From assembly GCA_029935375.1 (NCBI GenBank), contig JAOZKL010000002.1, positions 1 to 13,542 of the forward strand: 13,542 nucleotides of DNA. Reading direction: 5' to 3'. This document shows positions 6,984 through 12,864 of the stretch, one piece after another. The notes under the pieces are model-generated. The model had not been told where the DNA came from, did no database searches, and worked only from the letters and a program-made list of their open reading frames with translations. Numbering within the stretch: position 1 is the stretch's first letter; each line of letters begins with the position of its first letter. Source of the stretch: Patescibacteria group bacterium. Its GTDB lineage: Bacteria > Patescibacteriota > JACMRA01. Both the position numbers and the translations under genes were made by a program.

Positions 6984-6993
6984 TTTACAATAC

Positions 6994-7046
6994 GGGCCCA
7001 GATATATTGAGTATCTTAGTTAGGTCGCACCTAGCAGGGTCCACCA
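6994..7046 (+). other. tRNA-like element lacking a D-arm, with CCA end
   Basis: Ten bases after tRNA-Lys lies a compact element. GGGCCC (6994-6999) pairs with GGGTCC (7037-7042, one G-T pair) and is followed by A7043 and CCA 7044-7046, exactly like an acceptor stem, discriminator and CCA tail. Inside, AGATA/TATCT (7000-7004 with 7012-7016) closes a 7-nt loop TATTGAG, resembling an anticodon arm. GTTAG/CTAGC (7019-7023 with 7031-7035, one T-G pair) closes a 7-nt loop GTCGCAC, resembling a T-arm. There is no D-arm, and loop position 33 is A instead of the near-universal T. An alternative fold of the last arm is TAGGT-CGC-ACCTA. A T6 run follows at 7048, so it could equally be a terminator structure or a decayed tRNA. 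Confidence 0.45.
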
Positions 7047-7058
7047 CTTTTTTATAAT

Positions 7059-7081
7059 CACCGGTAGGTGTATTTTTTTTT
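7059..7081 (+). terminator. Intrinsic terminator of the tRNA transcript
   Basis: A short hairpin CACC-GGTA-GGTG (7059-7070) is followed by TA and a run of nine T (7073-7081). The stem is only 4 bp but GC-rich, and the T-tract is strong. It lies immediately before the convergent rsmE stop codon at 7084. Confidence 0.55.
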
Positions 7082-7083
7082 AT

Positions 7084-7809
7084 CTATATTTTGAATCCCC
7101 AGCCAAGGTTGGCAAGTTTTGTGTTTACTTTTGTTGTTTTTTGTTCGTTTGCAAAATAGGTATACCCAGCTAGCCATGCAGGGAAAATTGTACTACCCAT
7201 AGAATAAAACATCAAATCAAGCTTTTCAAATTTTTCAAGTTCTTTGTCAGACCATCCTCCTTCTGGACCTACTATCGCAGATGATATATTAGCTTGTTTA
7301 TCTTTGAATAAACTTTTTTTATTAACTTCTGGTATGTAACAGTCCAGTACTGTTGGTTTTTTTGCTATAATTAGTTTATCTAAATTTTGTTTTATTACTG
7401 TAATCTCTGGTTTCCATGTCAATTCCCCTTGTTCACAAGATCGTATTAAAATTTTTTCTAACCTCTCAAGTTTTACATTTTGTTTTGGCGACCTATCAGA
7501 TCTGAAAATATAGATATTTGTAACTCCAATTAGAGGTATTATTTCCACCATTTTTTCCAAATAATTTCTGTCAGTTTGAGCTTGAAACAATGCCTTGCTA
7601 TTTGTTTTTTCTACAACTTTTTTATTTACAATTTCCCATTCAATTTCTTTCCCTTTTTTATTTACAATTGTAATTTTACAAGTAAAGATAGAACCTTTTA
7701 GATCTGTAATTTTTATGATATCATCTACAGAAACTCTCATTACAATGAAGTGCTCAGCCTCCAAGCCAGAAACTGTTTGGTTGTTTGGTTGTTTTACAAA
7801 AAAGTACAT
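7084..7809 (-). CDS. rsmE: RsmE-type 16S rRNA (uracil-N3)-methyltransferase, divergent
   Basis: A 241-residue SPOUT-class methyltransferase; family members methylate U1498 of 16S rRNA using S-adenosylmethionine. The N-terminal PUA-like part contains AEHFIVMRVSVDD (the family's HL..VLR..GD motif). The SPOUT domain shows IGVTNIYIFRSDRS (usual form ELGV..I.P..TERS), a Cys-Glu-Gln segment (IRSCEQGELTWKPEI, usual A.EQS.R...P.I) and the strong SAM-site motif GPEGGWSDKELEKF. The final knot motif, usually LG.RILR.ETA, reads MGSTIFPAWLA, losing both Arg and the Glu-Thr. That makes it a divergent member whose activity is uncertain. The ATG at 7809 (MYFFVKQ) is chosen; an ATG at 7824 lies within the predicted -10 region. 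Preceded by its own promoter after the phosphoesterase stop. Confidence 0.82.
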   Translation of the reverse strand: MYFFVKQPNNQTVSGLEAEHFIVMRVSVDDIIKITDLKGSIFTCKITIVNKKGKEIEWEIVNKKVVEKTNSKALFQAQTDRNYLEKMVEIIPLIGVTNIYIFRSDRSPKQNVKLERLEKILIRSCEQGELTWKPEITVIKQNLDKLIIAKKPTVLDCYIPEVNKKSLFKDKQANISSAIVGPEGGWSDKELEKFEKLDLMFYSMGSTIFPAWLAGYTYFANEQKTTKVNTKLANLGWGFKI

Positions 7810-7823
7810 ATTAATATACAGCA

Positions 7824-7852
7824 AAGATTACACAAAGATTTGTAATTGTCAA
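7824..7852 (-). promoter_or_regulatory. Promoter of rsmE
   Basis: A perfect TTGACA reads from 7852 to 7847, directly after the phosphoesterase stop codon, with a weak -10 (AATCTT, 7829-7824) at 17 bp. The expected start is about 7818, about 9 bases before the ATG at 7809. Confidence 0.5.
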
Positions 7853-7855
7853 AGT

Positions 7856-8731
7856 TTAGTACAGTTCTATTATATCGATAGTTGGAGGGTTGAGAAAGCG
7901 CATTGGCAGTCCTATTTCACCAATCCCACTGGTTACAAATATTTTATTTCCATTTTGTTGGTAAAAACCTTCGTCCATTTTGTTTTCTGTTGGTAAAACA
8001 CTTTTATAAACGAACGGTAGTTTAATCTGACCCCCATGTGAATGTCCAGCTACGCTAAAATCTGCAATGTTTTTTGGAAAGTCATTTAATGTATCTGGAT
8101 TGTGCATCATTACAATCAAATTGTCTTTTTCTTCAAAATTATTTAACAATTCTATCTCATCATTATCTGCCCATTTGGATCCTAGTCCTAACAGCTTTAT
8201 TCCTGATTTGACTTCTATATATTTATTTTCTAGTAATAATACTCCGTTGGCAGACATTGCATCTCTTACTTCTTTAGATAAATCTGGTCCAGGAATCCCC
8301 ATATCATGATTGCCCAGTACTGCATACACAGGTACATTGCAGTCTTTTAATGGTGCAAATAATTTTGTCGTTCTTCCATGGGGGAAATAGACAAGGTCTC
8401 CTGCAATAAGTACAAAGTCAACATCTTGTTGGTTTATTTTGTTTACCACCCTTTGCAGAAATTTTGCATCTTTATAAACTCCAAGATGCGGGTCTGATAT
8501 CAATGCAAATCTGACAGAAAATCCAGTTTGATATTTATGCTCATGCACCACAATCATTTGAGGCTCTACAAATCTTGTGGAGATAAACAGTATACTTCCA
8601 ATAATCAAAATTATACTAACAATTAGTTGCCAAGTTTTTTTTATCTTTTTTTTAACAAACAGAAAGCCAATTATTCCTAGAAATGGAAATACTAGGTAAC
8701 TACAATAATATATAATAATATGATGTGTCAT
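7856..8731 (-). CDS. Membrane-anchored metallophosphoesterase (YkuE-like)
   Basis: A 291-residue calcineurin-type metallophosphoesterase with two N-terminal membrane helices (about residues 8-26 and 34-51). The dinuclear metal-site motifs are all present in order: SDPHLG (Asp80, His82), AGDLVYF (Asp112), GNHD (Asn141, His142), MMHNPDT (His210) and AGHSHGGQI (His230, His232). The order and the C-terminal GHSHGGQI motif match the YkuE/YaeI group, whose members act on phosphodiesters or UDP-sugar lipids at the membrane; the substrate here is not determined. The ATG at 8731 lies 36 nt from the -35 first base. The start of the gene is unusually AT-rich. Separate unit, divergent from tmk. Confidence 0.9.
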   Translation of the reverse strand: MTHHIIIYYCSYLVFPFLGIIGFLFVKKKIKKTWQLIVSIILIIGSILFISTRFVEPQMIVVHEHKYQTGFSVRFALISDPHLGVYKDAKFLQRVVNKINQQDVDFVLIAGDLVYFPHGRTTKLFAPLKDCNVPVYAVLGNHDMGIPGPDLSKEVRDAMSANGVLLLENKYIEVKSGIKLLGLGSKWADNDEIELLNNFEEKDNLIVMMHNPDTLNDFPKNIADFSVAGHSHGGQIKLPFVYKSVLPTENKMDEGFYQQNGNKIFVTSGIGEIGLPMRFLNPPTIDIIELY

Positions 8732-8738
8732 CCAAGCA

Positions 8739-8789
8739 ATATTTGATTAATTAATTTGTTTTGTCAAATATTTAGAGCTTGTTTATCTT
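8739..8789. promoter_or_regulatory. Divergent promoters sharing one -35 sequence
   Basis: The 7-bp sequence TTGTCAA at 8761-8767 serves both strands: on the minus strand it reads TTGACA (8767-8762) for the phosphoesterase, with a weak AAATAT/AATATT -10 at 17-18 bp. On the plus strand it reads TTGTCA (8761-8766), followed by 17 bp and TATCTT (8784-8789), for tmk. The plus transcript would start near 8796 with a leader of about 30 nt. The minus transcript would start at or just before the ATG at 8731. Confidence 0.45.
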
Positions 8790-8826
8790 GACACAAAATA
8801 TTTTTCGTGATTGGTTGTGGTATAAT

Positions 8827-9450
8827 ATGTCGGGATTTTTTGTTACCTTTGAAGGGATTGAAGGCTCTGGTAAGACTAGTCAAATAATGGGATTGTTGGA
8901 TTATCTAGCAAAGAAAAATATTGATTACAAAGCAACTAGGGAACCAGGAGGGACAAAACTAGGTGGGCAAATACGCAATGTTTTATTATCTCATACTGAA
9001 GAAGTGTTTCCACCAATAGCAGAGCTACTCCTTTATGAGGCAGATAGAAATATTCACCTTCACAATATTATCAAGCCAGCTTTAAATAAGGATAGGGTCG
9101 TAGTTTGTGATAGATTTTTTGATTCTACATTGGTTTACCAAGGTTATGCTAGGGGGCTGGATAAAGAGTTGATAAAAATGCTGAATTTACTAGCAACAGA
9201 GGATTTGCAGCCTGATCTTACGTTTATATTGGATATTCCTGTTGGCGTTAGCATGAATAGAATGAGTGGACAGATGGACAGGATTGAAAAAGAAAATATA
9301 GAATTCCACCAAAAACTGAGAGATGGATATTTGGACATAGCAAGAAATAATCCTAAGAGGTTTGTAATTATAGATGCTTCTAAAAGTGAGGCTGTTGTAT
9401 TGCGAGATATTCTACGAGAGTTCGAAAAAAGATTTGGTGGACAATTATAA
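8827..9450 (+). CDS. tmk: Thymidylate kinase
   Basis: dTMP kinase, which converts dTMP to dTDP with ATP and is essential for dTTP supply. From the ATG at 8827 it has 207 residues, the usual length. Motifs include the P-loop EGIEGSGKTS (9-18), TREPGGT (38-44) for substrate binding, CDRFFDSTLVYQG (the DR motif and catalytic region), and the LID segment DRIEKENIEFHQKLRDGY. An in-frame TTG at 8779 would add 16 residues absent from the family, so ATG 8827 (MSGFFVTFEG) is preferred. A TATAAT directly abuts the ATG (8821-8826) and is probably fortuitous as a promoter. The gene runs tail to tail into the kelch-repeat gene, with overlapping stop codons. Confidence 0.95.
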   Translation: MSGFFVTFEGIEGSGKTSQIMGLLDYLAKKNIDYKATREPGGTKLGGQIRNVLLSHTEEVFPPIAELLLYEADRNIHLHNIIKPALNKDRVVVCDRFFDSTLVYQGYARGLDKELIKMLNLLATEDLQPDLTFILDIPVGVSMNRMSGQMDRIEKENIEFHQKLRDGYLDIARNNPKRFVIIDASKSEAVVLRDILREFEKRFGGQL

Positions 9451-10857
9451 TGTTCCGCCGGATTGACAACTTGCTAAGTTCCAACGTGCTACAGCTAATG
9501 TAGCGGATGGGTTGATTGCAGTTTCATCACTGAATTGTATTCCATCAATATAATTACTGCCTCCATTATCACCTCCACCAAAATAACCATTTGTCGTAGA
9601 GTTTACACCTGAATGTGATTTTCTTCCCACGGCTAATGTAGCAGATGGATTGATTGCTGTCTCGTCGCTGAATTGTATTCCATCAATAACATTTGTTACT
9701 GCGCTTCCAGTGTGTCCACCTCCAAAGTATCCTTTAGTTGAAGAGCTTACACCTGCAAATTGTTGTCGTCCGAGAGACAGGGTAGACGCTGGGTTAATTG
9801 CAGTATCATCACTAAATTGAATTCCATCTATCGTTGTTGTCCAGTTTCCTCCGGCCCAGTAGCCTTTGGTTGAAGAATTTATACCTGCTGTCAAAGTTCT
9901 TGCTGTTGATAATGTAGCTGCTGGATTAATTGCAGATTCATCAGAAAATTTTATACCATCTATTGTGCTTTGATTAGATGGTGTATCACCACCACCAAAA
10001 TATCCATTGTCAGTAGAGTTTACACCAGATAATCCCTTTCTACCTAATGATAATGTAGCTGCTGGATTAATTGCTGTTTCATCAGAAAACTCTATGCTAT
10101 CTATTGTGCTTGTTCCTCCTGTTCCACCAGCAAAATACCCTTTATTTTCTGAATTTGCTGCTGCTAGTGTATATCTAGCAACTGAAAGAGTTGCAGATGT
10201 AGATGCTGTGACTTCAGAGTTAAAATCAAAGTTATCTATATCGTTTTTTGCTCCACCATTATATCCACCGCCGAAATATCCTTTCAATACCGGAGGAATA
10301 GCCCAGCTTTCACTCATAACTACCCATTTTGTATCTGACACGCAATAAAATATAGATGAGGTGGAGTTGGTGGTATTTTCAAGTTTATCTGACCCCATAG
10401 GTATATCACTTGTATATATTTTGTCATCGTTTACAGAGTTAATTTGCAGTGTTTGGTTTTCACCATTAACAACAGTTACTTTCATTCCCGCTACTGCATC
10501 TGGTAACGTGAATACTACAGTTCCAATCGCTCCGTCATTACTAAATCCATTTAGCCCAGTCTCTGCTTCTGTAGTCGTAATTGTATAATCTGCTGTTTTT
10601 GCAGTTATGTTAAACTTCTGTTCCTGATTGCCAGATAAGAGTACTTGCCAAGCAGATCCACCCCATTGGATTAATTCTCCACTTTCTGTGTCGATATAAA
10701 TTCTACCTTCATCATCTGCAACCAAACCCGCTGGACGACTAACTGTATCTCCATTGTGTATACCTCCAAGACTAGCTGGACCAAGTTGACCTAACCAAGA
10801 ATTTAATATATCTCCCCAGTTTTTGGTACCTTTGGCTGGAAGTTGATTAGTTGGCAT
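9445..10857 (-). CDS. Phage tail-fibre-like protein with six kelch-like repeats
   Basis: A 470-residue protein. The N-terminus (KGTKNWGDILNSW, then GRIYIDTESGELIQWGGSAW at 51-70) and the next domain (VVFTLPDAVAGMKVTVVNGE, about 114-133) look like phage or virion fibre modules that lead into C-terminal binding domains. Residues 192-470 are six repeats of 44-48 residues, each beginning with KGYFGGG or NGYFGGG, passing through an IDGIQFSDETAINP-type segment, and ending in an SATLAVGR-type strand and GVNSST. This is the pattern of a six-bladed kelch-type beta-propeller. There is no signal peptide or membrane helix, so export would need a phage-like or non-classical route. The ATG at 10857 (MPTNQLPAKG) is preferred over a TTG at 10926. 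No other phage genes adjoin it. The biological role is unknown; adhesion or host binding is inference. Confidence 0.72.
   Translation of the reverse strand: MPTNQLPAKGTKNWGDILNSWLGQLGPASLGGIHNGDTVSRPAGLVADDEGRIYIDTESGELIQWGGSAWQVLLSGNQEQKFNITAKTADYTITTTEAETGLNGFSNDGAIGTVVFTLPDAVAGMKVTVVNGENQTLQINSVNDDKIYTSDIPMGSDKLENTTNSTSSIFYCVSDTKWVVMSESWAIPPVLKGYFGGGYNGGAKNDIDNFDFNSEVTASTSATLSVARYTLAAANSENKGYFAGGTGGTSTIDSIEFSDETAINPAATLSLGRKGLSGVNSTDNGYFGGGDTPSNQSTIDGIKFSDESAINPAATLSTARTLTAGINSSTKGYWAGGNWTTTIDGIQFSDDTAINPASTLSLGRQQFAGVSSSTKGYFGGGHTGSAVTNVIDGIQFSDETAINPSATLAVGRKSHSGVNSTTNGYFGGGDNGGSNYIDGIQFSDETAINPSATLAVARWNLASCQSGGTL
9448..10284 (-). repeat. Six in-frame tandem repeats (about 132-144 bp each)
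   Basis: DNA encoding residues 192-470 of the kelch-repeat protein. Units start at residues 192, 239, 284, 331, 375 and 423. Units 5 and 6 (nearest the stop) share a long near-identical block, IDGIQFSDETAINPSATLAV, suggesting that the most recent duplication was at the C-terminal end. Unit 1 is the most diverged (DIDNFDFNSEVTAS). Unit length varies only through the loop after GYFGGG. Confidence 0.85.
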
Positions 10858-10929
10858 AGAATTTGTTTTTAGGTTTTTTTTATTAACTGGTTTTGAGATT
10901 AAAATAATCTTATAAGTTTGATACAAGTA

Positions 10930-10971
10930 AAGTTAAATCAAAATTTTTGGATTTGTCAACTATTATTTTGA
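10930..10971 (-). promoter_or_regulatory. Promoter of the kelch-repeat gene, with flanking inverted repeat
   Basis: TTGACA reads from 10959 to 10954, with TAACTT at 18 bp (10935-10930). The transcript would carry a leader of about 66 nt, longer than elsewhere in the window; a second A/T-rich -10 closer to the ATG is possible. A 7-bp inverted repeat, TCAAAAT (10938-10944) and ATTTTGA (10965-10971), flanks the -35 and could be an operator, but in AT-rich DNA this may be chance. Confidence 0.4.
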
Positions 10972-10992
10972 AATCTAAAATTAATTCTGTAG

Positions 10993-11466
10993 TTACATTT
11001 CTAGTATCGACTTTTTACAATCTAAAGAATTTACAAATTTTTCTACTCCATCGTGAGTTATTTCCAAAGTTGCAGTATTTACATTTGGATGAAAACCAGT
11101 TATTTCTGCATTCCAAATATCTTGATCTATTACAAGTTGGCAATCTTTTGCATATATCATAGCAAACATAGACACGCTCCCAGGGGTTACTCCTAATTCT
11201 TGTTTTAACTCATCAGCTTTGCTAAAACTTAATCTGGATGACCCAAGGTTTACTTGTAATTTTTTGATATCTAACCTTTTATCTGCTTTCATACAGACAA
11301 GGAATTTCTCACCTTTTTTGTCTATTAGAAATAGATTTTTGGAGTGTACTCCAGGTATTTGCCTGTCAATTTGCTTGGCTTGTTCTACCGTAAAAATAGC
11401 TTCATGTTGATGAGCTTTGTAATCAATTGAAAGCTTGTCTAAATAATTTAAAATATTTTTATCCAT
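10993..11466 (-). CDS. ProXp/YbaK-type aminoacyl-tRNA deacylase
   Basis: A 157-residue protein of the YbaK/ProX editing superfamily, most like ProXp-ala (PrdX), which hydrolyses Ala-tRNA(Pro) mischarged by prolyl-tRNA synthetase. Signatures are HEAIFTVEQA near the N-terminus, GVHSKNLFLIDKKGE with the conserved catalytic Lys, LGSSRLSFS, ELGVTPGSVSMFAMI, and FHPNVNTATLEI toward the C-terminus. The length is typical of a free-standing editing domain. The ATG at 11466 is used; a TTG two codons upstream is rejected. The start lies only 12 bp past the U-tract of the rnpB terminator. The TATAAA at 11480-11475 would serve as a -10 for a leaderless transcript; alternatively expression comes from read-through of rnpB. 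No terminator is obvious downstream. Confidence 0.9.
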   Translation of the reverse strand: MDKNILNYLDKLSIDYKAHQHEAIFTVEQAKQIDRQIPGVHSKNLFLIDKKGEKFLVCMKADKRLDIKKLQVNLGSSRLSFSKADELKQELGVTPGSVSMFAMIYAKDCQLVIDQDIWNAEITGFHPNVNTATLEITHDGVEKFVNSLDCKKSILEM

Positions 11467-11478
11467 ACACAAATTTTA

Positions 11479-11506
11479 TAAAAAAATAAACCCTAAAAGA
11501 AGGGTT
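11479..11506 (-). terminator. Intrinsic terminator of rnpB
   Basis: On the minus strand a perfect 6-bp stem AACCCT/AGGGTT (11506-11501 with 11494-11489) with a 6-nt loop is followed by TAT and a T-rich tract to 11479. It lies directly after the 3' end of RNase P RNA. Confidence 0.85.
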
Positions 11507-11519
11507 AAAAGTTTTAAAG

Positions 11520-11894
11520 GTTGGTTGACCTATAAGCGGAGTTCTGTCTAACACGGGTTGCCCCGAGGAGACGACAATTTATCTAAGCTGCCTACCAATT
11601 TTGGCATTGCACTAGGAGGGGTTTACCTCGCAGACTGTTGCCAGTCTTTGCGCGTGAGCTCTTACCTCACGATTTCAACCTTACCTGTGATCAAAGATCC
11701 ATCGGCGGTGTTATTTCTGTTGCACTTTTCAGTCTCACAGTGAGACGCCCTAAGATTACTCTCGGCAGATTACTAGCCTGCCACCATTTTCTCAACTATA
11801 AAATAATAACGAATTGGGGTACATTACAAGATAAAGTTGGAGTGTCCCGACTTTCCTCTATGTATAAATACACAGCTGTCGTCCAGTCAACCAC
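11520..11894 (-). ncRNA. rnpB: RNase P RNA (bacterial type A-like)
   Basis: The catalytic RNA of RNase P, which cleaves tRNA 5' leaders. On the minus strand the 5' conserved block GAGGAAAGTCGGGAC lies near 11844-11858. CAACAGAAATAACACCGCCG and GGTAAG-type internal blocks follow, then GAGGTAAACCCCTCC, CTTAGATAAAT, and the 3' block ACAGAACTCCGCTTATAGG. Helix P1 closes as GGTTGAC (11892-11886) with GTCAACC (11529-11523). The length of about 375 nt and the block order fit the type A architecture. It is preceded by the best promoter in the window and followed by a terminator. Exact ends are estimated from P1 and the promoter. Plus-strand open frames across this stretch are not genes. Confidence 0.95.
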
Positions 11895-11899
11895 AAAAA

Positions 11900-11928
11900 C
11901 TTATAGCCAACTTAGTATATATTGTCAA
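11900..11928 (-). promoter_or_regulatory. rnpB promoter
   Basis: TTGACA (11928-11923), exactly 17 bp, then TATAAG (11905-11900), the closest match to the sigma-70-type consensus here. The predicted start is about 11894, just ahead of the P1 strand of RNase P RNA. It therefore calibrates promoter geometry for the other genes. Confidence 0.85.
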
Positions 11929-11950
11929 GAGGTTAGTATAAAATCTTCAC

Positions 11951-11979
11951 TTGACGAAAAACATTTCTCATTGTAACAT
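11951..11979 (+). promoter_or_regulatory. Promoter of the TPR protein-ruvA unit
   Basis: TTGACG (11951-11956), 17 bp, then TAACAT (11974-11979), the same -10 as the minus-strand promoter at 5214. The expected start is about 11986, and the ATG is at 11989, so the mRNA should be leaderless. The promoter is divergent from that of rnpB, with the two -35 boxes 22 bp apart. Confidence 0.68.
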
Positions 11980-11988
11980 TATATCTAT

Positions 11989-12846
11989 ATGCTGACTATA
12001 TTGCTTAGCCTTGTGTTTCTCTCTACTTCATTCTTGGTGACTGTTCTTTCTGCCAACTATGCGGTATATATGATGGAGAACAAAAAAGTAAACAATTTAG
12101 CAAAAAAAGCTAGTTCAATTTCTGATGCTGCAGCGGAAAGTATGCACACTGACAGACAAAAAGTATTTGCACCCCAATCTTTTAGTATAGAGCAATCTGT
12201 TAGTAAAAAACGATTATCGTCTAATGGGGTTTTTCAGAATACTTTGACCAAAATTGGAGGAGCTGATTACAAAGAAGGTTTTAAAAAATTTATTGAAACT
12301 CTTCGCAAAGTGCAAAAAGGTGGGCTTGGAGCTGTCAAAACATCATATATGTGGGTGATAAATACACTCAAACCAATGGATGAGACTACTTATGAGGAGA
12401 AACAAGAGCAAAAAAGAAAGCAAGTAGAGGCTGGAGAGACTATAGAAAAAGTTATCAGTATAAAGTCAGAAAAAGAGGTAGAAATAGAACAGGTTAAAAT
12501 CGATGAGGAAAAGCAGGATAACACAGATCTTTTAGAAAAACTAGAAACAAAACAAGAGGGGGGTATGATTATGGAGGAGAAAGAGCAAAAGCCAGCAACA
12601 ATTGGAATAGAAAAAACGGCAAAGTTGCAAAATGGAATGACAATATTCGAAAAACTAGAAACCAGAGTATTGTCCAAATTGCAAGATGTTGGGATGGAGC
12701 ATTACGATATATGGTTGGAACTGGGAGACTTGTATGTAAAATTTGACCACTATGATAAAGCAAAAGAGATCTATGCTTTGGTGCTAAAACATGCAGATGG
12801 AAGGATCAAAGAAATGGCTAGAAACAAACTAATTGGCTTGAGCTAA
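11989..12846 (+). CDS. Membrane-anchored TPR-containing protein
   Basis: A 285-residue protein of unknown function. A hydrophobic N-terminal segment (about residues 3-27) is an uncleaved anchor or signal. A polar region follows, then a highly charged Glu/Lys/Gln-rich stretch (about 130-210) likely to be coiled coil or disordered. The C-terminal 60 residues contain one good tetratricopeptide-like repeat, IWLELGDLYVKFDHYDKAKE, flanked by helices (FEKLETRVLSKL before, RIKEMARNKL after). TPRs mediate protein-protein contacts, so a membrane-tethered scaffold is plausible. The ATG at 11989 is placed at the predicted transcription start. It is followed by ruvA after 18 bp, probably in one operon; a functional link to RuvA is not shown. 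Confidence 0.78.
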   Translation: MLTILLSLVFLSTSFLVTVLSANYAVYMMENKKVNNLAKKASSISDAAAESMHTDRQKVFAPQSFSIEQSVSKKRLSSNGVFQNTLTKIGGADYKEGFKKFIETLRKVQKGGLGAVKTSYMWVINTLKPMDETTYEEKQEQKRKQVEAGETIEKVISIKSEKEVEIEQVKIDEEKQDNTDLLEKLETKQEGGMIMEEKEQKPATIGIEKTAKLQNGMTIFEKLETRVLSKLQDVGMEHYDIWLELGDLYVKFDHYDKAKEIYALVLKHADGRIKEMARNKLIGLS

Positions 12847-12864
12847 AAACAAAAATATATTATT

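Noticed and set aside
6977..7046. TCCACCA repeated at the end of tRNA-Lys and at 7040-7046 as an integration (att) site
   Set aside because: A 7-bp repeat is too short and is explained by a shared CCA end; there is no integrase or element between the copies.
8821..8826. TGG-TATAAT, an extended -10 directly abutting the tmk ATG
   Set aside because: A start about 7 nt downstream would fall inside the coding region and remove the ATG; the upstream TTGTCA-17-TATCTT fits better.
9448..10284. CRISPR array or intergenic tandem repeat
   Set aside because: The repeats are 132-144 bp, in frame and diverged as protein repeats, without short identical repeats and unique spacers.
10007..10588. Plus-strand open frames opposite the kelch-repeat gene
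   Set aside because: Their sequence is the complement of repetitive coding DNA; the minus-strand frame has clear protein repeats and a fibre-like N-terminus.
11558..11976. Plus-strand open frames of 61 and 112 codons
   Set aside because: They lie antisense to the RNase P RNA gene and its promoter and show no protein-like features.
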